Source: CAVYXZ01 sp965223835 (GTDB taxonomy: Bacteria > Chloroflexota > Anaerolineae > Aggregatilineales > Phototrophicaceae). From it: a DNA stretch of 64,000 nt. The notes beneath the pieces are model-generated. The model was not told the origin of the DNA and ran no database searches. It worked only from the letters and a program-made list of their open reading frames with translations. The position numbers were made by a program, and so were the translations under genes. Of the stretch, positions 1 through 8,493 are shown one piece after another. The DNA is taken from assembly GCA_965223835.1 (NCBI GenBank), contig CBDCXQ010000001.1:1550001-1614000 (forward strand), in the 5' to 3' direction. Position 1 is the stretch's first letter, and each line of letters starts with the position of its first letter.

Positions 1-324
1 GTCGCAGTTTTCTTTAATCTTGTCGAGGGTGTCCCACTTGTCGCCGCGACCAATGCCCGCAATGATACGCTTGGTATCAACGGCCTGCGCGGCCTCGATG
101 GCCTCGTTTTTCATGTCGCCCACCGGGAAGCGAGCATGAATACTGGGAACCTTAAGGCCAAGTTCCTTGAATAATTTTCCCGCTGCCGCAGCGGTTGTGC
201 CGGGATAACCAGCCGGTTCGACACCAGCATAGCCGATCTCAGCGACCTGGCGAACCACCGCTTCATAATCATTTTGAGCGGCTTCACGCAGGGTATAAAG
301 TTGTAGCGCAAGGGGTGCAGTCAT
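1..324 (-). CDS. Sugar phosphate isomerase/epimerase-like TIM-barrel protein (partial)
   Basis: Only the first 108 codons lie in the window; the 3' end runs off the left edge. The N-terminus (PLALQLYTLREAAQNDY, then EIGYAGVEPAGYPG and IHARFPVG) is that of the xylose-isomerase-like AP-endonuclease-2 TIM-barrel family, whose members isomerise or epimerise sugars, inosose or keto acids. The ATG at 322-324 has AAGGAG (327-335 region) at good spacing on the minus strand. It is the last gene visible in the long minus-strand operon and lies 15 bases after the lactonase gene, so a role in the same sugar pathway is inferred. Substrate is unknown. Confidence 0.8.
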   Translation of the reverse strand, partial: MTAPLALQLYTLREAAQNDYEAVVRQVAEIGYAGVEPAGYPGTTAAAAGKLFKELGLKVPSIHARFPVGDMKNEAIEAAQAVDTKRIIAGIGRGDKWDTLDKIKENCD

Positions 325-339
325 TGGAGACTCCTTTTA

Positions 340-1164
340 TCATAGATGGTAAGTGTGTTGGGCAGTCTGGCCCCAAATCGCCGCTTGTTCGCTGGCGGTG
401 AGGTTGGCGGTCAGTTCACGTAATAGCACGACGCCCACATCATATTGATCGCCACGCAAGCAGACCGGCCAATCACTACCGTACATCAGGCGTTGCGGGC
501 CGAAAAATTCCAGCGCGATGTCAAAATAAGGGCATAGTAACGCGACATCCGGTGGTGAGGGGTTGGCGGCTGTCAGGTAGCCTGAAACTTTCATGACCGT
601 GTTGGGTTGAGCCGCAACCGGTTCCAGCGCCTTTTTCCAATTGGTGTAGCCATCAGCCGTGATGCTTGCGCCCGCGAAGTGGTCCAGAATAAATGTGACA
701 GCAGGGTGGGCCGCAGCGACTTCGGTGACGCGGGGCAATGTATCATTGCGAATAAGTAGGTCACAGGTCAGATTGTTCGCAGCCAGTATCTGTAAGCCGG
801 CATCCAGTTCGGTACTGTAATCTATTGCCGGGTCCATAATGCCCACGCGCACCCCTTTGAGATGCTGACGGTGGGCGGGATTCACAGTTGCCAATTCGGC
901 TGCGGTGTCTCCCCGTAGATCAAGATGGCCGACTACCCCCGCGATGTGGTCATAGGCTGCGGCCAACTCAAGGAACCAGTGGGTTTCATCAACGTGACGC
1001 ACCCCGGCCTCAACCAGCACACAGACCTCTATGCCCGCCGCTTGCATCACGGGTAGGGCATCGTCCGGTAGATAATTTTGTGCGAGAATCGTGTCGGGTT
1101 GAATCCAGCGATACTCAAATTTGCTGAAATCCCAGTTATGCTGGTGGGTGTCGACAGAGGTCAT
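340..1164 (-). CDS. Amidohydrolase-2 family lactonase (fucono/rhamnono/galactono-lactonase-like)
   Basis: A 274-residue metal-dependent TIM-barrel hydrolase of the COG3618 type. The N-terminal VDTHQHNWDF carries the H-x-H metal pair, the middle has ILDHFAG, and the C-terminal third has the family signature YGSDWPV. Characterised relatives hydrolyse sugar lactones such as L-fucono- or L-rhamnono-lactone, and some cleave 2-pyrone-dicarboxylate. Position between a sugar dehydrogenase and several aldonate dehydratases in one operon favours a sugar lactone as substrate: it would open the lactone made by the aldo/keto reductase at 5903-6832. The exact sugar cannot be read from the sequence. Confidence 0.8.
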   Translation of the reverse strand: MTSVDTHQHNWDFSKFEYRWIQPDTILAQNYLPDDALPVMQAAGIEVCVLVEAGVRHVDETHWFLELAAAYDHIAGVVGHLDLRGDTAAELATVNPAHRQHLKGVRVGIMDPAIDYSTELDAGLQILAANNLTCDLLIRNDTLPRVTEVAAAHPAVTFILDHFAGASITADGYTNWKKALEPVAAQPNTVMKVSGYLTAANPSPPDVALLCPYFDIALEFFGPQRLMYGSDWPVCLRGDQYDVGVVLLRELTANLTASEQAAIWGQTAQHTYHL

Positions 1165-1240
1165 GGGTAATGCTGCCCTGGATGTGTTGTTTGCCGGTCT
1201 ATTTTAACGCTATGCTTTGTGATATGCGACACAAATTGGC

Positions 1241-2356
1241 CTACCAATCGGCAACGGACCCATCTTTGTGCCACAGGCGCGGCGTTTCCCACGACCCATC
1301 ATAAATCTTGTCGGCAATCGCTTCATCGTCCAGTTCGATTCCCAGTCCCGGTTTAGTAGGTACATCAATATAGCCGTCGACGATTTCAAACGGCGCTTTG
1401 AGATAGCCCTCACCGGTGGTGAAATGCTCCTGGACCAAAAAATTGGGAATGCAGGCGTCCAGTTGCAGGCTAGCCGCCAGCGCGATCGGACCCAATGGGC
1501 AGTGGGGTGCAACCGCTGCGTAGTAACATTCGGCCATCGCCGCAATCTTTTTCACTTCCAGGATACCACCCGCGTGTGATAAGTCGGGTTGCAGGATGAC
1601 CGCTGCCTGTTTTTCCAGCACGTCACGGAAACCCCATTTGGTAAACAGGCGTTCGCCAGTTGCAATCGGGATGGTGGTGCTGCGGGCAACGGTTGCCATT
1701 GCATCGGCATTTTCTGGCAGGACCGGTTCCTCGATGAACATCGGGTAGAAGGGTTCGAGTTCTTTGGCTAAGCGCACGGCCATTGCCGGGCTGACGCGCC
1801 CATGAAAATCAATGCCGATGTCGACTTCGGGGCCAACCGCTTCGCGGAAGCGGGCAAAATGCGCGATGGTGTCATCTACCAGTTGACGCGTATCGACGAT
1901 GTTGACCGCGCCTTCTAACCCCAGCTTAAACGCCGTAAAGCCGGATTTCACGCTGACCCGGCCCGCCTCGACGTAATCGCCATAGGAACTATCGTCCAAC
2001 CAGCCGTACATGCGGATTTTGTCGCGGGTCGGCCCGCCCAATAACTTATGAACGGGTTGGCCCAACCATTTGCCGGTGATGTCCCACATCGCATGCTCGA
2101 TGCCCGACAGGGCGCTGGTCAACACTGGACCGCCCCGATAGAACTGACCGCGAAAAATAGCCTGCCAGTGATGTTCGATTTTGGTCGGATCTTTGCCGAT
2201 CAGGTAACGACCAATCTCATGCACGGCGGCGGCGACGGTTTGGGAGCGGCCTTCGACTACCGGCTCACCGAGGCCGACAATGCCCTCATCAGTGTGCATT
2301 TTCAAAAAGAGCCAGCGCGGTTTGACGAAGATGGTCTCAAGTCGGGTGATTTTCAT
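1241..2356 (-). CDS. dgoD: D-galactonate dehydratase (enolase superfamily)
   Basis: A 371-residue protein that aligns by eye along its whole length with E. coli DgoD (382 residues): GEPVVEGRSQTV, IGKDPTKI, FYRGGPVLTSALSGIEHAMWDI, GIDFHGRVS, FIEEPVLPE, IATGER, LQPDLSHAGG, APHCPLGPIALA, and a tryptophan-ending C-terminus. The three metal ligands (D in DFHGR, E in EEP, E in GER) and both catalytic histidines (FHGR and APHCP) are present. It converts D-galactonate to 2-keto-3-deoxy-galactonate. The kinase and aldolase that would finish the De Ley-Doudoroff route are not in the window. A 66-base gap with a hairpin separates it from the upstream oxygenase gene. Confidence 0.88.
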   Translation of the reverse strand: MKITRLETIFVKPRWLFLKMHTDEGIVGLGEPVVEGRSQTVAAAVHEIGRYLIGKDPTKIEHHWQAIFRGQFYRGGPVLTSALSGIEHAMWDITGKWLGQPVHKLLGGPTRDKIRMYGWLDDSSYGDYVEAGRVSVKSGFTAFKLGLEGAVNIVDTRQLVDDTIAHFARFREAVGPEVDIGIDFHGRVSPAMAVRLAKELEPFYPMFIEEPVLPENADAMATVARSTTIPIATGERLFTKWGFRDVLEKQAAVILQPDLSHAGGILEVKKIAAMAECYYAAVAPHCPLGPIALAASLQLDACIPNFLVQEHFTTGEGYLKAPFEIVDGYIDVPTKPGLGIELDDEAIADKIYDGSWETPRLWHKDGSVADW

Positions 2357-2375
2357 GTTGGGGCCTTTACGTGAA

Positions 2376-2400
2376 AGGGGAAGGTCTTAAACCCTCCCCT
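2376..2400 (-). other. Intercistronic hairpin between PhyH and dgoD
   Basis: AGGGGAAGG (2376-2384) and CCCTCCCCT (2392-2400) pair with one A-C mismatch around a 7-base loop. There is no clear T-run on the minus strand side, so this looks like an mRNA-processing or stability hairpin inside the operon, not a full terminator. Confidence 0.4.
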
Positions 2401-2422
2401 GAGACAAACTATTTTTTTGCTG

Positions 2423-3292
2423 TTACGCCATTTCCAGTTGGTTCTCTGGCATGTTTTCCAGCCGGGTCAGCCAGTAGTGGACGTCAAAATTGTCGTCGCC
2501 GGTGATGAAGCGCCATAGCTTGATGCGGTTGACAATCTCTAACCGCCCATCACCACCTTCAAACCAGGGTTCAAACGCGCCCAGCACGTTCTGGATTGTG
2601 ACCTGGCTGCTATCTGAGCCGCCATAGATGGTTTGATGGGCTTTGGCTGCTTCGGTCAGATCGTCGGTGTTCCACAGCCTGAGTTGCCGCACCGTTGGGT
2701 TCAGGCGAATTTTGTACATATAACGAATGCGGTCGGTTTGATTCTGGCGACCACAATGCCAGATGCCATGATGCAGGACGAGAATACTACCCGCTTTGCA
2801 GACCATCGGGATTTGACCGACGAAATTCTGGTAACGCGCCACGTCTGATGTGTTGATGCGGCGGAAGTGACTGCCGGGCAACAATAGCGTACCGCCCATT
2901 TCCAGCGGGACATCGTGCGGAAAATACATGAGTTGCATGTCGAAGTGCAGCCGGGTGTCGATAATCGAATCACCATGTAAACCCTGTGCCTTGCCTTCGT
3001 TAGGCTGGCGGATATGAACTGCATGATGATCAAACGCCGGGTCGGGGCCGACCAGACTGTGAATAATGCCCTGAATTTCGGGCAACCGCAGCATCTTGCC
3101 AATGGGCGATGGATCGGGGTAGCATTGCGACAGCGGCGTTCCGGCAGGCTGAGATTGCACGGTTCCAGCATCAAAGGCTGCCATCACGGCCTGGTTAATC
3201 TCATCCGGCACCAGTTCATCGAATCGCAGAAAACCCCGCGCGACGAACTCAGCCATCTGGAATGAATTGAGTAGATATTTTTTATCGACCAT
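2423..3292 (-). CDS. Phytanoyl-CoA dioxygenase (PhyH) family Fe(II)/2-oxoglutarate oxygenase
   Basis: A 289-residue protein with the double-stranded beta-helix pattern of the PhyH family. The HxD iron motif is in GLHGDS, the distal histidine lies in VLHHGIWHCG and the 2-oxoglutarate-binding arginine probably in the following DRIRYMYKIR. GTLLLPGSH is the typical PhyH strand-turn. The start codon overlaps the stop of the upstream 92-residue gene (TAATG), so the two are probably translated together. In a sugar-acid operon a role in lipid metabolism is unlikely; hydroxylation or oxidative removal of a substituent such as an O-methyl group from a sugar is possible but only inferred. Confidence 0.82.
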   Translation of the reverse strand: MVDKKYLLNSFQMAEFVARGFLRFDELVPDEINQAVMAAFDAGTVQSQPAGTPLSQCYPDPSPIGKMLRLPEIQGIIHSLVGPDPAFDHHAVHIRQPNEGKAQGLHGDSIIDTRLHFDMQLMYFPHDVPLEMGGTLLLPGSHFRRINTSDVARYQNFVGQIPMVCKAGSILVLHHGIWHCGRQNQTDRIRYMYKIRLNPTVRQLRLWNTDDLTEAAKAHQTIYGGSDSSQVTIQNVLGAFEPWFEGGDGRLEIVNRIKLWRFITGDDNFDVHYWLTRLENMPENQLEMA

Positions 3293-3570
3293 TATTGAAT
3301 CTCCTCTAGCTTTTCAAAGATGAACTCATTCTTCTGAAACGATGTGGTGTACTCCATATTCTGGTAGGGCGGAATCAATTGTGGGAATTGGATCACCCGC
3401 CAACCATCCAGCATGGCGTCCAGGCCAGTTGCATAAGGTGGTTCGGTGCTGTCCCCGGTTGTATAATGATCCTGACCCGTACCATCGTACAGGGTCCAAC
3501 CTTTAACCTGGCTATCAAGCGCGGAATTTGCCAGATAAAGGATGAGGATTTTTTGGCGTTGTTGGCCCAT
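3292..3570 (-). CDS. Small conserved-looking protein coupled to PhyH, function unknown
   Basis: A 92-residue protein I do not recognise. It starts with a hydrophobic stretch (KILILYLAN) that looks like a beta strand, not a membrane helix, and contains ATGLDAMLDGWRVIQFPQL followed by an acidic C-terminal tail (FEKLEEIQ). No cysteines, no signal peptide. It lies 11 bases after the dehydratase gene at 3582 and its stop overlaps the start of the PhyH gene, so it is very likely a real, translated member of the operon. It could be a subunit or accessory factor of the oxygenase; nothing in the sequence proves that. Confidence 0.7.
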   Translation of the reverse strand: MGQQRQKILILYLANSALDSQVKGWTLYDGTGQDHYTTGDSTEPPYATGLDAMLDGWRVIQFPQLIPPYQNMEYTTSFQKNEFIFEKLEEIQ

Positions 3571-3581
3571 GGTTATGTCTC

Positions 3582-4748
3582 CTATGAGTCGGCGATGCCA
3601 CCATCAGGATGGAAAGCCTGATAGCTATCGAGAATACGTTGGCGCTGGCGTGCTGTCGAGAAATCGGGCGGGCGTTGGGCACAGGCCGCTTCGTCCAGTT
3701 CCACGCCCAGGCCGGGTTTGGTCGGTGGCAGGATATGACCATCGACAATGGGTAGCGGGTCTTTGACCAGACTGATGGCTTCTTCACTATTCGCTGGATC
3801 AACGATTTCCTGAATGACAAAATTGGGCGCGGCGAAATCAACCTGCACACAGGCAGCGGTTGAGATCGGCCCCAGCGGGTTGTGCGGCGCGAGTCCCGCA
3901 TAATAAACTTCGGCCATTGTGCCGATTTTGCGCAGTTCGCTAATGCCCCCGGCGTGGCAGCAATCGGGTTGCAACACACTGGCCGCTTGAGTTTCTAATA
4001 TTTCGCGGAAGCCCCAGCGGGTAAACAGCCGTTCACCAGTCGCAATCGGAATCGTGGTCGCTTCTTTGACCTGCGCCATCGCGCCGGGATTTTCCGCTTG
4101 AACCGGTTCTTCGATAAACAACGGGTGGTAGGGTTCGAACGCCCGTGCATATTGAATCGCCATTTGCGGCGTGACGCGTCCGTGAAAGTCGAGCAAAATA
4201 TCAATGCTGTCGCCCACGGCTTCGCGTACTGCCTGGAGTTTGGCCGCTGCATTCTTGACGATTTCCGGCCCATCAACGACGTTGGTGGGTGGCATCGGCA
4301 CGGTCTTAATCGCCGTCCAGCCCGCAGCGACTTTTTCCTGCGCGACTCTGGCAGCTTGTTCGGGTGTACCCCCACCAAAGTGCGTATACATCCGCACTTT
4401 AGCGCGTACCGGACCGCCTAATAGTTCGTGAATCGGTTTACCCAGATCTTTGCCTTTGATGTCCCACAGCGCCTGGTCAATGCCCGAAATGGCCGACATG
4501 CCGATCACTCCCTGCCGCCAGAAGGCATTGCGATAGAGAATCTGCCAGCAGTATTCAACCCGGCGCGGGTCTTCCCCCACGATCATGGGTTCCATGTCCT
4601 GGATGCAACCAGCAACCGCTCGTGGTTTACCTTCCAGCGAGGCTTCGCCCCAGCCAACCAGCCCGGGTTGATCCGTTTCAATCTTGACGAAAACAAAATC
4701 GCGGTGGCCGCCGTCGGCAAGTATCGGTTTAACAGCCGTAATTTTCAT
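3582..4748 (-). CDS. Galactonate-dehydratase-like enolase-superfamily enzyme
   Basis: A 388-residue paralogue of the dgoD product further down the operon. It has GWGEASLEGKPRAV, ISGIDQALWDIKG, LDFHGRVTPQMA, FIEEPVQAEN, IATGERLFTRWGF, LQPDCCHAGG and APHNPLGPIS. Metal ligands (D, E, E) and both catalytic histidines are therefore kept. It differs from the dgoD product near the C-terminus, where an insertion (QEIVDPANSEEAISL) precedes the usual IVDGHILPPTKPGLGVELDE. It dehydrates an aldonate to a 2-keto-3-deoxy acid; since the operon already has a closer dgoD match, the substrate is probably another isomer. Six bases separate it from the preceding gene at 4754. Confidence 0.82.
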   Translation of the reverse strand: MKITAVKPILADGGHRDFVFVKIETDQPGLVGWGEASLEGKPRAVAGCIQDMEPMIVGEDPRRVEYCWQILYRNAFWRQGVIGMSAISGIDQALWDIKGKDLGKPIHELLGGPVRAKVRMYTHFGGGTPEQAARVAQEKVAAGWTAIKTVPMPPTNVVDGPEIVKNAAAKLQAVREAVGDSIDILLDFHGRVTPQMAIQYARAFEPYHPLFIEEPVQAENPGAMAQVKEATTIPIATGERLFTRWGFREILETQAASVLQPDCCHAGGISELRKIGTMAEVYYAGLAPHNPLGPISTAACVQVDFAAPNFVIQEIVDPANSEEAISLVKDPLPIVDGHILPPTKPGLGVELDEAACAQRPPDFSTARQRQRILDSYQAFHPDGGIADS

Positions 4749-4753
4749 GAAAA

Positions 4754-5899
4754 CTATCTTTCTACTACGATGGCGTAGTGCCCTTCGATATAGGGGAACC
4801 GTTCCTCAAGATCGTCAGCAAGTTGAACCCCCAATCCGGGTCTATCCGGGAAGTGCAGCCAGCCGTCCAATATCGTTGGCGGGTCTGCTAGAATGGCCCA
4901 CTGCAACGGCCCTTGAATCATGCAGAGTTCCAGTACCCGTGGGTTGGATAATGCCGCAACCAGGTGTCCGTTCGCCATAGCCATTAGACCATTGTGCCAG
5001 CTATGGGGGCAAAGATCGACACCATAATGGTCGGCCATTGCCGCGATTTTCAGGCCCTCGGTAATGCCGCACAGACCCACATCGGGTTGTACGATGTCAT
5101 AGGCCCGTTTTTCGAAATAGGGGCGGAATTGCTCCAGGGTTGTGAACTGCTCACCGCCGGTAATAGGCATGTCTACTGCCGCGTTCAGCCGGGCATAGCC
5201 GTCAACATCGGTTTGCGGAATCGGTTCTTCAAACCAGGTGAAGCCGAGGCGATCTAGTTCCTGCGCGATTGCCAGTGCTTGATCTTCCGTCAAGCGTTGA
5301 TTGCCATCTAACATCAGTTCCAGCCGACTATTGACGGTTTGCGCAAGGTCGCGCATCAGGCCCAGGAATCGATCTACCGTAACCCCAGCCCAGGCCCATT
5401 CGGTACCGATGCGGATTTTGCAGGCGGTATACCCAGCATCCAGGTAGCCCAGCACTTCTTCAATGAGTTGTTCTGGGCGATCATTCCAATCGTAGCGACA
5501 ACCGCTGGAGGCATACAGGCGGACTTTGTCGAGTGCATCAGATTTGATCAGGTTGGCAACGGATTGGTTCGCAATCTGCCCACGCAAATCCCAGAGCGCA
5601 CAGTCAATGCCCGCGACCGCGCAATCATAGCCGCGTGTTTGACCATTCGGCTGGGGCACAATCGACCAATCAGTTGGGTCTTTGCCAATTAAATTTGGCT
5701 TGAGCCACTCAACCCAGCCTTTGACTTTCAGGGGCCAGCCATAGGCAGCAGCCTCGCCGATTCCGGTTAGTCCCTCATCGGTCGTAATGACGACAATCGC
5801 ACAGTCCGCTTTGAGGGTGCGGTAGCGGGCGGTGATCCACTGACGCGCCAACTCATGGGGCCGTGATAAACACAGGGTTTGAACATTGGTAATACGCAT
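4754..5899 (-). CDS. Mandelate racemase/muconate lactonizing enzyme family protein (acid-sugar dehydratase candidate)
   Basis: A 381-residue enolase-superfamily enzyme, clearly different from its two galactonate-dehydratase-like neighbours. The capping domain has TDEGLTGIGEAA and AVAGIDCALWDLRG. The barrel has CKIRIG (K-x-R in place of K-x-K), LMLDGNQ, WFEEPIP, ITGGEQF, DIVQPDVGLCG and PHSWHNG, giving D, E, E metal ligands and a catalytic histidine. This pattern fits the mandelate-racemase subgroup, which includes fuconate, rhamnonate, arabinonate and gluconate dehydratases. It sits 3 bases after the aldo/keto reductase gene with AAGGTT as ribosome site. Its precise substrate is not determinable here. 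Confidence 0.78.
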   Translation of the reverse strand: MRITNVQTLCLSRPHELARQWITARYRTLKADCAIVVITTDEGLTGIGEAAAYGWPLKVKGWVEWLKPNLIGKDPTDWSIVPQPNGQTRGYDCAVAGIDCALWDLRGQIANQSVANLIKSDALDKVRLYASSGCRYDWNDRPEQLIEEVLGYLDAGYTACKIRIGTEWAWAGVTVDRFLGLMRDLAQTVNSRLELMLDGNQRLTEDQALAIAQELDRLGFTWFEEPIPQTDVDGYARLNAAVDMPITGGEQFTTLEQFRPYFEKRAYDIVQPDVGLCGITEGLKIAAMADHYGVDLCPHSWHNGLMAMANGHLVAALSNPRVLELCMIQGPLQWAILADPPTILDGWLHFPDRPGLGVQLADDLEERFPYIEGHYAIVVER

Positions 5900-5902
5900 G
5901 GT

Positions 5903-6832
5903 TTAACCTTCCGGTAGCGGTGCAGCGGCTTCAACCAGGCCGGATGCTCGTAAGTCTTCCCAGAATACTGGTGGGATGGGAACGTCTCTGGTTGCTAGAT
6001 TCGCCGCGACCTGGTCGACTTGATCAGCGCCGATGACCAGTGATGTAACCGATGGATGTGCCCAGACGAACTGGATAGCCGCTGCATTTAGCGGAACATT
6101 GTGCCGCGTGCAGAGCGCTTCCAGCCTGCGGGTTTTTTCCATGATTTGGGTTGGGGCCGCACTGTACTGGTACTGAGCATTGGCCGTTGCACCCGTTGCG
6201 AGAATGCCGCTGTTATACACGCCGCCCAGGAAAACGCTCATTTTTTTCTCGCCAAAAAATTTCAGAGCATCAAGTGAGGTCTGTTCCAACAAGGTATAAC
6301 GCCCGGCGAGCAGGAAGCAATCGAAATCAGCCTGTTTGGCGAATTCGACTTCCATTTCCCACTGGTTCATACCGGCTCCAACGGCCTTAATGACGCCCTG
6401 GCTGCGCAGTTCGGCCAGCGTGGGATAGGCTTCGTTAAGCGCCTGTTCGAAATGATTATCCGCATCATGAATGTGCAGGATGTCGATGCGATCAATCTTC
6501 AATGCGTTGAGGCTGTTTTCAATACTTTGCAGGACTTCATCGCGGCTGTAATTGAAGGTGAAACCGCCCTTACCATCGGGCAGTCGGCCAACTTTGGTCG
6601 CCAGAATATAGCTGTCGCGCGGAACACCATTCAATGCAATTCCCAGAAAAGGTTCCGTCTTATAGAGTGGGGCGGTATCGATAAAATTGATGCCCAGTTC
6701 CAGCGCTTTTTGGACAATAGCAACAGCGGTGTCCGTATCGCCCTGTTTGCCGATGTGAGCCGTCCCCAGACCGATCCGAGGTACATGTAGATCCGTTTGG
6801 CCGACTTGAACGAGTGGAAGTGTATCGGTCAT
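5903..6832 (-). CDS. Aldo/keto reductase, D-threo-aldose/L-fucose 1-dehydrogenase-like
   Basis: A 309-residue aldo/keto reductase when started at the ATG at 6830-6832 (MTDTLPLVQVG); an upstream in-frame start would add 22 residues with no family similarity. The catalytic tetrad is visible: D and Y in FIDTAPLY, K in ATKVG, H in ILHIHD. FLLAGRYTLLEQ and GGVYNSGILATG are typical of the branch containing L-fucose, D-threo-aldose, L-galactose and pyridoxal dehydrogenases. Predicted role: NAD(P)-dependent oxidation of the imported aldose at C1 to the lactone, the first step before the lactonase and dehydratases of the same operon. It follows the binding-protein gene by 81 bases. Confidence 0.8.
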   Translation of the reverse strand: MTDTLPLVQVGQTDLHVPRIGLGTAHIGKQGDTDTAVAIVQKALELGINFIDTAPLYKTEPFLGIALNGVPRDSYILATKVGRLPDGKGGFTFNYSRDEVLQSIENSLNALKIDRIDILHIHDADNHFEQALNEAYPTLAELRSQGVIKAVGAGMNQWEMEVEFAKQADFDCFLLAGRYTLLEQTSLDALKFFGEKKMSVFLGGVYNSGILATGATANAQYQYSAAPTQIMEKTRRLEALCTRHNVPLNAAAIQFVWAHPSVTSLVIGADQVDQVAANLATRDVPIPPVFWEDLRASGLVEAAAPLPEG

Positions 6833-6913
6833 TATGTGTGCTTTCTGTACATAAAATGAGTGCTGCCACAATTTATGACAGCACCCAGAGCATAACAAGT
6901 TGGGCGAATTGAA

Positions 6914-8440
6914 CTACATGCTGGCTTTCCAGGCGTCAATCTGGGCCTGCATTTCTTCCTGCACGCGTTCGATTCCAGCCGCCCGCTGCGCCTCGACCAG
7001 CGCGGTAATTCCTTCATCAGGATCAACCAGGCCGTTGGTGAGCGGTTCGACAAACTCGCTGCGCACACCGGAGAGCGAGGCGATCTCGGTCTCAACCGGG
7101 GTGACATCGAACGTGAAGCCCAGCACGGGCGACGGGCGGGCGTTGCGATTCAGTTCGGCTGTTTCCGGCCACGCACCGATTTGTGCTTCACTCGAATAGT
7201 ATGAGTTGAAAACGTTGCCAAACATCCAATCGGTGTTGGGGTTATAGCCATTGTCGCTGTAATTCTCAGCCCCGCCAGCCGGTTGAATCAAGCGGCGTTC
7301 TTCATCGGCCCATTCCCAATGCACACCCTCAACGCCTTTCGACAACATGTTGTAGACGACTTCGTCCGTATTGAGCAGCTCCAGGAACATCATGGCGCGT
7401 TCGGGATTTTGTGAGGTTGAGCTGATACCGGTTAGTGTTGCAGTGGTTCCGGCGGTAGTCAGCAGCGGTTCAGCAATCGGCACCGATGTTACCGGCCAGC
7501 CCCAGCGGGCTTCGGCTTCGGCATCACCACCTGGTTTAACAACGCCGGCCAGTCCACGCATCGGATATTGTCCGGCAACCCAGCCGCGATCAGCATCATC
7601 GGGCGTCAGGATGTCTGATGGGCGATAGCCAGCCTCGAACCAGGCACGGGTTATCTCGGCGGCTTCGCGGTATTCGTCCTGTTCGGCCCAGATGAGGACC
7701 TGAGCGCTGTCATCAGTAGAGCGAATAACCAGACCCAGATCTTGTGACCCTTGTGGATCATAGCCCCAGACTTCCGGAATAATGACCGAACCGCCGGGGA
7801 AGACAAAACTCAGCGTGTCATCTTGCTGGACGTATTCATGGAGGGCGGCCATGATGGGATGCATGTCTTGATAGTGGGTGACTGCCAGGAATTCTTCGCG
7901 TAGGCCGGTCGCATCAAGAATATCATCGCGGATGGAGGGGCCGAAAGGCTTGACGAAAATTTGCTGGTTGATAACGCCGTAGATGCTGCCATTCACACGG
8001 GCGGCTTCCCACGTTGCTTCTTGCATACTGGCCCACGTGCCCGGCGCATATTCCAGCAGGAGATCATCGAGTGGGAACAGGTATTCCTGGTTGACGTTGT
8101 TATAGTAATTGTTGGTCCAGGGGGCGGTATAAACCAGATCATATTCTTCGGCAGCCGCGTTGATGAGTGCCATCTGGTCGTTGAACGCGCCCGGTTCGAT
8201 GAAATCGAGGACGATGTTCGCGTTGATACGCTCAGACAGAATTTCGTTGAGCGCGTCCTGTACGGTCTGAACATCGGGCTGCGCCTGACCGCGAATGAGA
8301 TAGCGCAGTTCGACGAATTCCATATCCTGGGCCAATGCCCGACTGGCGAATCCGGCAAGTGGGGCCAGGCTCATGCTGGTCGCAGCGGCGGCAGACCCAC
8401 TGATCTTGATAAAATCCCGACGTGAAAGTTGCTTAGTCAT
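6914..8440 (-). CDS. Sugar ABC importer, substrate-binding protein (LplA/LipO type) with Tat signal
   Basis: A 508-residue extracellular solute-binding protein. The first 37 residues form a Tat signal peptide (SRRDFIK twin-arginine motif, Ala-rich hydrophobic core, ALA-QD cleavage site); there is no lipobox. The mature protein resembles family-1 binding proteins of the LplA/YtcQ group, with GISSTSQNPERAMMFLELL and KGVEGVHWEW typical of their C-lobe. These bind oligosaccharides or uronate-containing sugars. It follows two permease genes. A strong ribosome site (AAGGAGAAAAT) and a hairpin upstream fit the higher expression usual for binding proteins. No ATPase gene is nearby, as is common for this transporter class. 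Confidence 0.9.
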   Translation of the reverse strand: MTKQLSRRDFIKISGSAAAATSMSLAPLAGFASRALAQDMEFVELRYLIRGQAQPDVQTVQDALNEILSERINANIVLDFIEPGAFNDQMALINAAAEEYDLVYTAPWTNNYYNNVNQEYLFPLDDLLLEYAPGTWASMQEATWEAARVNGSIYGVINQQIFVKPFGPSIRDDILDATGLREEFLAVTHYQDMHPIMAALHEYVQQDDTLSFVFPGGSVIIPEVWGYDPQGSQDLGLVIRSTDDSAQVLIWAEQDEYREAAEITRAWFEAGYRPSDILTPDDADRGWVAGQYPMRGLAGVVKPGGDAEAEARWGWPVTSVPIAEPLLTTAGTTATLTGISSTSQNPERAMMFLELLNTDEVVYNMLSKGVEGVHWEWADEERRLIQPAGGAENYSDNGYNPNTDWMFGNVFNSYYSSEAQIGAWPETAELNRNARPSPVLGFTFDVTPVETEIASLSGVRSEFVEPLTNGLVDPDEGITALVEAQRAAGIERVQEEMQAQIDAWKASM

Positions 8441-8465
8441 ATTTTCTCCTTGAATAATCTTAATG

Positions 8466-8484
8466 AGAAGTCCTGATGACTTCT
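8466..8484 (-). other. Intercistronic stem-loop ahead of the binding-protein gene
   Basis: AGAAGTC (8466-8472), loop CTGAT, GACTTCT (8478-8484) form a perfect 7-bp hairpin in the 53-base gap between the second permease and the binding protein. No T-run follows on the minus strand, so it is more likely an mRNA-stability element separating permease and binding-protein segments than a terminator. Confidence 0.45.
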
Positions 8485-8493
8485 TTGAAAACC

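Noticed and set aside
2423..3292. Role of the PhyH protein in phytanoyl-CoA or lipid metabolism
   Set aside because: Neighbours on both sides are sugar-acid enzymes and no acyl-CoA gene is near, so the family name should not be read as function.
6833..6898. Upstream start for the aldo/keto reductase adding a Cys-rich 22-residue N-terminus
   Set aside because: The extension lies in the gap after the binding-protein gene and has no counterpart in the family, which begins at about MTDTLPLVQVG.
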